DNA of 64,000 nt from Hydrogenophaga sp. IBVHS2. GTDB taxonomy: Bacteria > Pseudomonadota > Gammaproteobacteria > Burkholderiales > Burkholderiaceae_C. Of this stretch, positions 57,573 to 64,000 are shown piece after piece; position 1 is the first letter of the stretch, and each line of letters opens with the position of its first letter. Below the pieces are notes generated by a model. The model worked only from the letters and a program-made list of their open reading frames with translations. It made no database searches and had not been told where the DNA came from. The DNA is taken from NCBI RefSeq assembly GCF_002127215.1, contig NZ_NFUT01000001.1:62001-126000 (forward strand), given 5' to 3'. A program made the translations under genes and the position numbers.

Positions 57573-59075
57573 ATGAACGCTCCCGCCACCACCGCCCAGA
57601 TCACCCAGCTGCAACGTGCCGCCCGACAGGCCGAGGTGGTGAACGCCCTGCAGAAGGTCGTGCCGTCCCACGCCCTGCTGTGGCAGCCCGAGGACACCGT
57701 GCCCTACGAGTGCGACGGCCTGACCGCCTACCGCGAGCGCCCGCTGGTGGTGGTGCTGCCCGAAACCGAAGACCAGGTGGCCGGCGTGCTCAAGGCCTGC
57801 CACGCGCTGCAGGTGCCGGTGGTGGCCCGGGGCGCCGGCACCGGCCTGTCCGGCGGCGCCATGCCCAACGCCATGGGCGTGACGCTGTCGCTGGCCAAGT
57901 TCAACCGCATCCTGCGCATCGATCCGCGCTCGCGCACGGCGGTGGTGCAGGCCGGCGTGCGCAACCTGGCCATCAGCGAGGCCGCTGCCCCCCACGGCCT
58001 GTACTACGCCCCGGACCCCAGCAGCCAGATCGCCTGCACCATCGGCGGCAACGTGGCCGAGAACTCCGGCGGCGTGCACTGCCTCAAGTACGGCCTGACG
58101 GTGCACAACGTGCTGCAGGTGCGGGGCTTCACGGTGCAGGGCGAGCCGGTCACCTTCGGCAGCACCGCGCTGGACAGCCCCGGCATCGACCTGCTGCCCC
58201 TGATCATCGGCAGCGAAGGCATGCTGGCCGTCACCACCGAGGTCACGGTCAAGCTGGTGCCCAAGCCGCAGCTGGCGCGCTGCATCATGGCCAGCTTCGA
58301 CGACGTGCGCAAAGCCGGTGACGCCGTGGCGGCCGTGATCGCCGCCGGCATCATCCCGGCCGGTCTGGAAATGATGGACAAGCCCATGACCGCCGCCGTG
58401 GAAGACTTCGTCCACGCCGGCTACGACCTCGACGCCGCCGCCATCCTATTGTGCGAGAGCGACGGAACGCCGGAGGAGGTGGAGGAAGAAATCGGCCGCA
58501 TGAGCGACGTGCTGCGCTCGGCCGGCGCCACCGCCATCACGGTCAGCCGGGACGAGGCCCAGCGGCTGCGTTTCTGGAGCGGCCGCAAGAATGCCTTCCC
58601 GGCGTCCGGGCGCATCAGCCCGGACTACATGTGCATGGACTCGACCATTCCGCGCAAGCGTCTGGCCGACATCCTCCAGGCCATCGCCGACATGGAAGTG
58701 AAGTACGGCCTGCGCTGCCTCAACGTGTTCCATGCGGGTGACGGCAACCTGCACCCGCTGATCCTGTTCGATGCCAACGACGCCGACCAGCTGCACCGCT
58801 GCGAGCAGTTCGGCGCCGACATCCTGGAAACCAGCGTGGCCATGGGCGGCACCGTGACCGGCGAGCACGGCGTGGGCGTGGAGAAGCTCAACAGCATGTG
58901 CGTGCAGTTCTCGCCGGAAGAGAACGAGCAGATGTTCGCGGTCAAGCGGGCCTTCGACGCCCACGGCCTGCTCAATCCGGGCAAGGTCATCCCGACGCTG
59001 CAGCGCTGTGCCGAGTACGGCCGGATGCTGGTGCGCGGAGGCCGGCTGGCGCATCCGGATCTCCCACGGTTCTGA
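57573..59075 (+). CDS. FAD-linked oxidase, GlcD/D-lactate dehydrogenase-like
   Basis: 500 residues. A PCMH-type FAD-binding domain (about 45-230), with VVARGAGTGLSGGAMPN and CTIGGNVAENSGGVHCLKYG, is followed by the FAD-oxidase C domain (about 235-480), with FHAGDGNLHPLILFD (substrate/metal site) and TGEHGVGVEKL. Matches glycolate oxidase subunit GlcD and D-lactate dehydrogenases. glcE and glcF partners are not adjacent: the next gene is a kinase. Preceded by a 110-bp gap with TAAACT (57536-57541) as -10 candidate. Confidence 0.88.
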   Translation: MNAPATTAQITQLQRAARQAEVVNALQKVVPSHALLWQPEDTVPYECDGLTAYRERPLVVVLPETEDQVAGVLKACHALQVPVVARGAGTGLSGGAMPNAMGVTLSLAKFNRILRIDPRSRTAVVQAGVRNLAISEAAAPHGLYYAPDPSSQIACTIGGNVAENSGGVHCLKYGLTVHNVLQVRGFTVQGEPVTFGSTALDSPGIDLLPLIIGSEGMLAVTTEVTVKLVPKPQLARCIMASFDDVRKAGDAVAAVIAAGIIPAGLEMMDKPMTAAVEDFVHAGYDLDAAAILLCESDGTPEEVEEEIGRMSDVLRSAGATAITVSRDEAQRLRFWSGRKNAFPASGRISPDYMCMDSTIPRKRLADILQAIADMEVKYGLRCLNVFHAGDGNLHPLILFDANDADQLHRCEQFGADILETSVAMGGTVTGEHGVGVEKLNSMCVQFSPEENEQMFAVKRAFDAHGLLNPGKVIPTLQRCAEYGRMLVRGGRLAHPDLPRF

Positions 59076-59109
59076 CAGGTCTGACAGGCCGGGTGTAACC
59101 CCCCTGGGG

Positions 59110-59122
59110 TACATTGACAGGC
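59110..59122 (+). promoter_or_regulatory. -10-like element of the PAS kinase, near-leaderless
   Basis: TACATT (59110-59115) is 7 nt before the ATG. The gap from the previous stop is only 47 bp and no ribosome site is visible. Confidence 0.35.
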
Positions 59123-62100
59123 ATGAGCAGCGTTTCCTCTCCCCACGGGTCTTCGCCGGTCGCTCCGGACGGTGATCCGGCGGCCGGGGCGCGCGAAAGG
59201 GCGCTGCTGCTGCAGATCGAGACGCTCAAGGCCGAGAACGCCCACCTCCGCCTTGAATACGCGCGCCAGCTCGCCAGCGCCGGTCTGGCGCGCAGTGGCG
59301 AGGGCCATGTCCAGCTCGACGCGGACCTGCCGCTGGCCCTGAGCACCGCGCTCCTGCCAGGCCAGAGCGGACAGGTGCCGGCGGGCCAGCTGGAGTACCG
59401 GGAACTGTTCGCCGCTCTGGCCAGCGTGTTCCCGATGGGCGTGTTCCGCACCGATCACACCGGTGTGCTCACGCATGTGGACGAGCAGCTCGAACGCATC
59501 TTCGGCCTGTCCCGCCAGGATTTCCCCAACTTCGGCTGGCTGGACCGGGTCCATCCCGACGATCTGGAGCGGGTGCGGCAGACCTGGATACAGGCGATCT
59601 CGCGCGGCGAGGGGCTCAGCGTCGAGTTCCGCATCGTCCGCCCGGGTGCCGACACCACCCACGTGATGGTGCGCAACGCACCGCTGCGCGATGCCAATGG
59701 CATGGTGACCTCGCAGCTGGGCTTCGTGCAGGACATCACCGCCCTGCGCATGCTGGAAGCCGAGGCACGCATCAAGGACGAACTGAACCGCCAGATCATC
59801 GCCACCAGCCCGGACTGCACCATGGTGCTGGACCTGGACGGGCGCGTCATCCAGATGACCGCCCAGGGTTGCCGCCTGATGGAGCTGGAGCGGTTCGAGC
59901 CGGACGCATTGCAGCCCTGGACCGAGTGGTGGCCCGGCGAGGGGGCACCGCTGGCCGCGGATGCACTGGGTCAGGCACGCGACGGCCGCAGCGCCCGCTT
60001 CGTGGCCGAGTGCCCCACCTTCCGGGGTGCTCGCAAATGGTGGGACACCATGATCTCCCCGATCCGCAGCGCCGAGGGGCGGGCGATGATGCTGCTGGTG
60101 GTCTCCCGCGACATCACCGACCTGCACCGGCAGCAGGCGGCCATCGTGGAATTCAACACCGAGCTGGAAAACCGGGTGCGGCAGCGCACCGACGAGCTGG
60201 CCGAAGCCAAGGACCGCATCACCCAGGCCCTGCGCGAGGCCCAGGTGCTCTACAACGAGGCCCCCTGCGGCTACCACTCGGTCGATGCCGACGGCACCTT
60301 CGTGCTCATGAACCGCACCGAGCTGGAGTGGCTGGGCTACGAGCGCGACGAGGTCATCGGCCGGCTGCACTTCCGCGACATCATCCTGCCGGAGCAGATC
60401 CCCCTGGCGCGGCAGCGCCTGGCCCGGGTGATCGCCGGCGAAAAGCTGGAGCCGGCCGAGTTCACCATCGTGCGGCGCAACGGGCAGCGGTTCCATGGCC
60501 TGCTCAACACCACAGCCGTCTTCGATGACGCAGGCCGCTTCTTGCGGACCAACAACACGCTGGTCGACATCACCGAACGCAAGGCCGCCGAGGAGGCGCT
60601 GCAGGAGCACCAGCGGTTCCTGCGCGACATCACCGACCATGTGCCGGTGCTCATCGCCTATGTGGACCGGCGCGGCATCTACCGGTTTGCCAACGCCGGC
60701 CACCGCGTGATGTACGGCGTCGAGCCGGAGGCCCTGGTGGGCAGGCACATGAGCGAGGTGCTGCCCCAGCCGATCTGGGAGGACGTCGAGCCCCTGCTCA
60801 AGGCCGCCCTCAACGGGGAGACGCGCCAGCTCGAGGCGTGGCGCCGCGATGCAGCCGGTCGGGCCATCTTCATCCAGGCCCATTACCGGCCCGACACGGT
60901 GCGCGGCATCACACGCGGCGTCTTCCTGCAGATGGTCGACATCACCGAGCGCAAGCGCACCGAGGAACGCATCCACGACATGAACGAGGAGCTGGAGACC
61001 CGGATCCGCGTGCGCTCGGCGGAGCTCATGGCCAGCGAGCAGCGTTTCCGCCTGATGGTGGACAACCTGCGGGACTATTCCATCTTCTTCATGGACACCG
61101 CCGGCCGCATCACCGACTGGACCGACAGCGCCCAGCGCATGAACGGCTACAACCCGGTGCAGATGATGGGTCGGCATTTCGGCCTGCTGCTCAAGCCGGG
61201 CGACCCGGACGAAGGCATCGAGGAAGCCCGCCGCATGCTGCGGCTGGCGGCCTCCAGGGGCCAGCACGACATGCAGGGCTGGCAGGAGCGGCGTGACGGC
61301 AGCCGGTACTGGTCGCACTCGGTGCTGATCGCCCTGCGCGACAACCAGGGCGAACTGCTCGGCTATGCCAACGTCAACCGCGACATGACCGATGCCAAAC
61401 GGCTCGACGACATGATGCGCAACATCAACGACGAGCTGGAGCAGCGCGTGGTCGAGCGCACCGAACAGCTGGTGGCGGCCAACCGCGACCTGGAGTCGTT
61501 CTCGTACTCGGTGTCGCACGATCTGCGCGCACCGCTGCGCCACATCTCGAGTTTCGTGAGCCTGCTGCACGAGCACCTGGGCGATCGCATCGACGAGGTC
61601 GGCCTGCGCTACCTCAACACCATCGGGAACTCGGCGCGTCACATGAGCCAGCTCATCGACGGCTTGCTGGCCTTCTCCCGCCTGGGACGCGCGGCGCTGA
61701 ACCCGGCGCCGGTCGACACGAACGCCCTGGTGGCCACGGTGGTCAGCCAGATTGCCCACGACACCGACGGCCGCATCGTCGACTGGCTGATCGATCCGGA
61801 TCTGCCGGTGGTCCAGGGCGATGCGCTGCTGCTGCGCGAGGTCTGGACCAACCTGCTGGGCAACGCCTTCAAGTACACCCGTCCCCGGGAGCGCGCCGTG
61901 ATCGAGGTGAGCTGGCAGATCGATCCGTTGCTGGGTTACACCTTCGCGGTGCGTGACAACGGCGTGGGGTTTGATTCAAAATATTCGCAGAAGCTGTTTG
62001 GTGTTTTCCAGCGTCTGCACCGTGCCACCGAGTTCGAAGGAACAGGCATCGGACTGGCACTGACCCGGCGCATCGTGGAGCGGCATGGCGGCACCATCTG

Positions 62101-62212
62101 GGCGGAGAGTCGCCTGGGTGAGGGCAGCGTGTTCCATTTCTCGCTGCCCATCGAAGGACTCAACCCCAACGAGGCGAATCCGCTCTCCATGCCGGTACCC
62201 CTGGACCCATGA
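59123..62212 (+). CDS. Multi-PAS cytoplasmic histidine kinase
   Basis: 1029 residues without transmembrane helices. A short coiled coil (about 25-50) leads into about five PAS/PAC modules (about 90-200, 215-330, 365-485, 490-610, 635-760), each ending in a DIT-type PAC sequence such as DITERKAAEEA. The kinase core has H799 in YSVSHDLRAPLRHISSF, N914 in LLGNAFKYT and the DNGVGFD G1 box, as in bacteriophytochrome-type kinases that pair with CheY-like regulators. Its stop overlaps the response regulator by 4 bp. Likely senses cytoplasmic small molecules, redox or light via PAS cofactors. Confidence 0.9.
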   Translation: MSSVSSPHGSSPVAPDGDPAAGARERALLLQIETLKAENAHLRLEYARQLASAGLARSGEGHVQLDADLPLALSTALLPGQSGQVPAGQLEYRELFAALASVFPMGVFRTDHTGVLTHVDEQLERIFGLSRQDFPNFGWLDRVHPDDLERVRQTWIQAISRGEGLSVEFRIVRPGADTTHVMVRNAPLRDANGMVTSQLGFVQDITALRMLEAEARIKDELNRQIIATSPDCTMVLDLDGRVIQMTAQGCRLMELERFEPDALQPWTEWWPGEGAPLAADALGQARDGRSARFVAECPTFRGARKWWDTMISPIRSAEGRAMMLLVVSRDITDLHRQQAAIVEFNTELENRVRQRTDELAEAKDRITQALREAQVLYNEAPCGYHSVDADGTFVLMNRTELEWLGYERDEVIGRLHFRDIILPEQIPLARQRLARVIAGEKLEPAEFTIVRRNGQRFHGLLNTTAVFDDAGRFLRTNNTLVDITERKAAEEALQEHQRFLRDITDHVPVLIAYVDRRGIYRFANAGHRVMYGVEPEALVGRHMSEVLPQPIWEDVEPLLKAALNGETRQLEAWRRDAAGRAIFIQAHYRPDTVRGITRGVFLQMVDITERKRTEERIHDMNEELETRIRVRSAELMASEQRFRLMVDNLRDYSIFFMDTAGRITDWTDSAQRMNGYNPVQMMGRHFGLLLKPGDPDEGIEEARRMLRLAASRGQHDMQGWQERRDGSRYWSHSVLIALRDNQGELLGYANVNRDMTDAKRLDDMMRNINDELEQRVVERTEQLVAANRDLESFSYSVSHDLRAPLRHISSFVSLLHEHLGDRIDEVGLRYLNTIGNSARHMSQLIDGLLAFSRLGRAALNPAPVDTNALVATVVSQIAHDTDGRIVDWLIDPDLPVVQGDALLLREVWTNLLGNAFKYTRPRERAVIEVSWQIDPLLGYTFAVRDNGVGFDSKYSQKLFGVFQRLHRATEFEGTGIGLALTRRIVERHGGTIWAESRLGEGSVFHFSLPIEGLNPNEANPLSMPVPLDP

Positions 62213-62694
62213 ACCATCTCCACGAATCCATCCTGCTCGTCGAGGACAACCCGGACGACGCCGAACTGACCAAGCTGGCACTCTCGCGCCATGGGCTGGA
62301 TGGGCGGGTGACCCACGTGTCCGACGGCATGCAGGCGCTGGATTACCTCTACTGCCGCAACGAGTTCCACCACCGCAGCGGCGCCAACCCGTCGCTGGTG
62401 CTCCTGGATCTGAAGATGCCGCTGCTCGACGGCATCGGTGTGCTGCGCGAGATCAAGGGATCGGAAGCCCTGCACAACATTCCGGTGGTGATCCTCACCT
62501 CATCCACCGAACCCAGCGACCTGTTGAGGGCCTACGACGCCGGCACCAACGCCTACATCGCGAAGCCGACCGAGTTCTCCCAGTTCCTCAGTGCCATGAA
62601 GCATGTGTGCGAGTTCTGGGTGAACATCAACCAGACCGCTCCGTCGCGGCCGGGCGCCGGTGTGCGCAACACCGACTTCGGTGAGCTGCACTGA
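62209..62694 (+). CDS. CheY-like response regulator (Rcp1 type)
   Basis: 161 residues, receiver only: acidic pair in LVEDNPDDAELT, phospho-acceptor D67 in LVLLDLKMPLLDG, T in ILTSSTEP and K119 in AYIAKPTEF. The pattern NPDDAELTKLALSRHG is typical of regulators encoded after phytochrome-type kinases (Rcp1). Translationally coupled to the PAS kinase (ATGA). Output is by protein interaction. 3 bp from the convergent small gene. Confidence 0.9.
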   Translation: MNHLHESILLVEDNPDDAELTKLALSRHGLDGRVTHVSDGMQALDYLYCRNEFHHRSGANPSLVLLDLKMPLLDGIGVLREIKGSEALHNIPVVILTSSTEPSDLLRAYDAGTNAYIAKPTEFSQFLSAMKHVCEFWVNINQTAPSRPGAGVRNTDFGELH

Positions 62695-62697
62695 ACC

Positions 62698-63009
62698 TCA
62701 GGTGCGGTAGATGTCGGAATCGGCCCAGGCCGGGGTGTCGTCGTCCTGGTCGGCCGTTTCGGGTTCCCCCAGGCGGATGACGAACACCACCTCCCCGCCG
62801 TAACGGCCCACCCCCAGCGTCTTCATGAGCTGCTGCTCCTGCTCGGGACGGTCCATGCGCAGGAAACACACGGCCTGACGGACCCCCTGCTGGGTGGCCG
62901 CCAGAACATCCAGCCGGGTGATCCGGCCGAATTCGCTGCACAGCTGGTGCAGCGCCGACTTGAGGCTGGCCACGTCGGCATGCTGTTGAAGTCTGGCCAG
63001 TGTGCTCAT
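62698..63009 (-). CDS. Small protein with possible RRM-like fold
   Basis: 103 residues. Predicted alpha-beta pattern: a helix ASLKSALHQLCSEFG, strands ITRLDVLAA and RQAVCFLRMD, a helix EQEQQLMKTLG and a strand EVVFVIRLG, which would fit an RNA-recognition or ferredoxin-like fold. The acidic C-terminal tail contains DQDDDTPAWADSD. No RNP aromatic signature, so RNA binding is a guess. The start at 63009 follows a promoter candidate at 63068-63095. Function unknown. Confidence 0.65.
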   Translation of the reverse strand: MSTLARLQQHADVASLKSALHQLCSEFGRITRLDVLAATQQGVRQAVCFLRMDRPEQEQQLMKTLGVGRYGGEVVFVIRLGEPETADQDDDTPAWADSDIYRT

Positions 63010-63067
63010 GAAGGCCCCCCAGAACCTGGCGGTGGATGCTGCCGGTTGCAGCGGGTGTCGTGGGCAC

Positions 63068-63095
63068 ATGCTAATCCAAAAGCAACAGTTTGCAA
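63068..63095 (-). promoter_or_regulatory. Promoter candidate of the 103-residue protein
   Basis: On the minus strand TTGCAA (63095 to 63090) and TAGCAT (63073 to 63068) are separated by 16 bp, a reasonable sigma-70 promoter in an otherwise GC-rich gap. It lies downstream of the putA stop (63104). Expected leader of about 50 nt. Confidence 0.45.
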
Positions 63096-63103
63096 GCGTT
63101 TTG

Positions 63104-64000
63104 TTACATGTCGGCCACCCCGGCGGTCGCCCCTGCGAACAACTGCACGTTGCCGCCGGCCGCCGTGGTGTTGATCGTCACGGTCTGTTCGCTGCAGAAC
63201 CGGGGCAGGTAGTTCGGTCCGCCGGCCTTGGGTCCGGTGCCGCTCAGGCCTTCGCCGCCGAAGGGCTGCACACCGACCACGGCGCCGATCATGTTGCGGT
63301 TGACGTACACATTGCCCACCCGCGCCTGGGCGGCCAGCGCCAGCGCACGGCTGTCGATGCGGGTCTGCAGGCCCAGCGTGAGGCCGAAGCCCAGGGCGTT
63401 GATGGACGCCACGACCTGGGCCGGGTCGCCGCTCCAGCGCACCACCTGCAGCACAGGACCGAAGATTTCGTGGGTGATGGTGGACAGGCCGGGCACCTCG
63501 ACCAGATGGGGCGGGATGAAGCGCCCGTCGCTGTGACCACCCAGACGCACCCGGCCCTGCTGACCCAGGCGCTGCAGATGCCGGCGGATGCCCTGCGCGG
63601 CCTCGTCGTCGATCACCGGGCCGACATCGGTGGACAGCCGCGAGGGGTCGCCCAGCACCAGTTCGCGGGCAGCGCCTTCGACCATGTCGATCACCGCATC
63701 GGCCACTGCCTCGTGCACACACAGCACCCGCAGTGCCGAGCAGCGCTGACCCGCACTGCGGAAGGCGCTCTGCACCACGGCATCGGCCACCTGCTCGGGC
63801 AGCGCCGTGCTGTCGACCAGCATGGCATTGATGCCGCCGGTCTCGGCGATGAGGGGCACGATGGGGCCGTCCTTGTCAGCGAGGGCCCGCTGGATGAGCT
63901 TGGCCACCGGGGTGGAACCGGTGAACACCACCCCGGCCACGGACGGCTGCGCCACCAGGGCAGCGCCGATGGTCTCGCCGGGTCCGTGCAGCAGCTGCAG
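63104..64000 (-). CDS. putA: Proline utilisation protein PutA, C-terminal (P5C dehydrogenase) part, 5' end outside window
   Basis: The last 298 residues of an aldehyde dehydrogenase domain oxidising glutamate semialdehyde to glutamate. The frame is open through the right edge (LHGPGETIGAAL before the first GTG at 63955), so the start lies outside. Visible: VVFTGSTPVA, catalytic Glu in LIAETGGINAM, catalytic Cys in SAGQRCSALRVL, and EIFGPVLQVVRW. The ending PNYLPRFCSEQTV and NTTAAGGN are characteristic of bifunctional PutA rather than stand-alone P5C dehydrogenase. It ends soon after the domain, so the extra C-terminal domain of some PutAs is absent. Confidence 0.88.
   Translation of the reverse strand: MQLLHGPGETIGAALVAQPSVAGVVFTGSTPVAKLIQRALADKDGPIVPLIAETGGINAMLVDSTALPEQVADAVVQSAFRSAGQRCSALRVLCVHEAVADAVIDMVEGAARELVLGDPSRLSTDVGPVIDDEAAQGIRRHLQRLGQQGRVRLGGHSDGRFIPPHLVEVPGLSTITHEIFGPVLQVVRWSGDPAQVVASINALGFGLTLGLQTRIDSRALALAAQARVGNVYVNRNMIGAVVGVQPFGGEGLSGTGPKAGGPNYLPRFCSEQTVTINTTAAGGNVQLFAGATAGVADM

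Noticed and set aside
58625..61759. Frame of about 1040 codons antisense to the GlcD-like oxidase and the PAS kinase
   Set aside because: A shadow of codon bias: His/Gln/Ala/Val-rich, no motif, while the plus strand has intact catalytic motifs throughout.
63104..63955. Stand-alone P5C dehydrogenase starting at GTG 63955
   Set aside because: The frame continues without a stop to the window edge with aldehyde dehydrogenase sequence (LHGPGETIGAAL), so the start is outside, and the C-terminal motifs fit PutA.

Overview
The window is about 64 kb of dense, very GC-rich bacterial chromosome: roughly 62 protein genes, short intergenic gaps, many ATGA stop/start overlaps, and no RNA gene, insertion sequence, prophage or CRISPR array that I can see. 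Gene content points to the betaproteobacterial order Burkholderiales, probably Comamonadaceae or the Rubrivivax/Leptothrix side: recG-oxyR-ubiA together, the pyk/fbaA/purC/purE/purK/sua5 neighbourhood, a PhaM-type polyhydroxybutyrate granule protein, DUF3567 and DUF2145 proteins, and uvrA-MFS-ssb proximity. Species cannot be fixed from sequence reading alone.

Layout. 1-9.5 kb: proC (cut by the left edge), ubiA, oxyR, recG; divergent queA-tgt (queuosine tRNA modification); a zinc-ribbon membrane protein and two secreted proteins. 9.6-13.7 kb: an MFS-acyltransferase fusion, an HTH regulator and an MFS transporter. 13.7-17.1 kb: a two-component/BON stress module (LuxR-type regulator, BON lipoprotein, second BON protein, receiver-only protein, CHASE3 histidine kinase). 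17.1-25.4 kb: central metabolism, with pyk, an esterase, fbaA, purC, cnoX, purE, purK and sua5. 25.3-35.7 kb: esterase, dacB, divergent tsaB-rimI-udg, an EamA transporter, pyrF with two GST genes, a CYTH-CHAD protein and an RcnB-like protein. 35.7-43.9 kb: uvrA, a large orphan gene, an MFS transporter, a ClC protein with an altered gating residue, and ssb with a strong terminator. 43.9-49.9 kb: a NarL-type regulator, an orphan, ProQ, FIST, PhaM, an enoyl-CoA hydratase-like protein, a DksA/TraR-like protein and a VOC protein. 49.9-64 kb: FAH-family hydrolase with divergent IclR, DUF3108, DUF3567, ChaN, an omega-aminotransferase, purU-LysR, a GlcD-like oxidase, a five-PAS kinase with its response regulator, a small protein, and the C-terminal end of putA (cut by the right edge).

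How they work together. Two tRNA-modification pathways are represented (queuosine: queA, tgt; t6A: sua5, tsaB). Nucleotide synthesis is represented by purC, purE, purK, purU and pyrF. Repair and stress functions include recG, uvrA, ssb, udg, oxyR and cnoX. Three regulatory systems stand out: a UvrY/GacA-like regulator whose intergenic region holds a GacA-box-like palindrome; an FNR/ANR-type site in front of the DksA-like gene; and an identical 14-bp element in front of both pyk and fbaA. Several genes (recG, oxyR, dacB, tsaB, the VOC gene, chaN, and nearly pyrF and the PAS kinase) have a -10-like hexamer 6-7 nt before the start codon and no Shine-Dalgarno sequence, which suggests leaderless mRNAs. 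No single operon is clearly a new biochemical system. The best candidates for new biology are the RR/BON/BON/receiver/kinase module, the 544-residue orphan beside uvrA, the ClC protein with Gln at the gating position, and the shared pyk/fbaA element.
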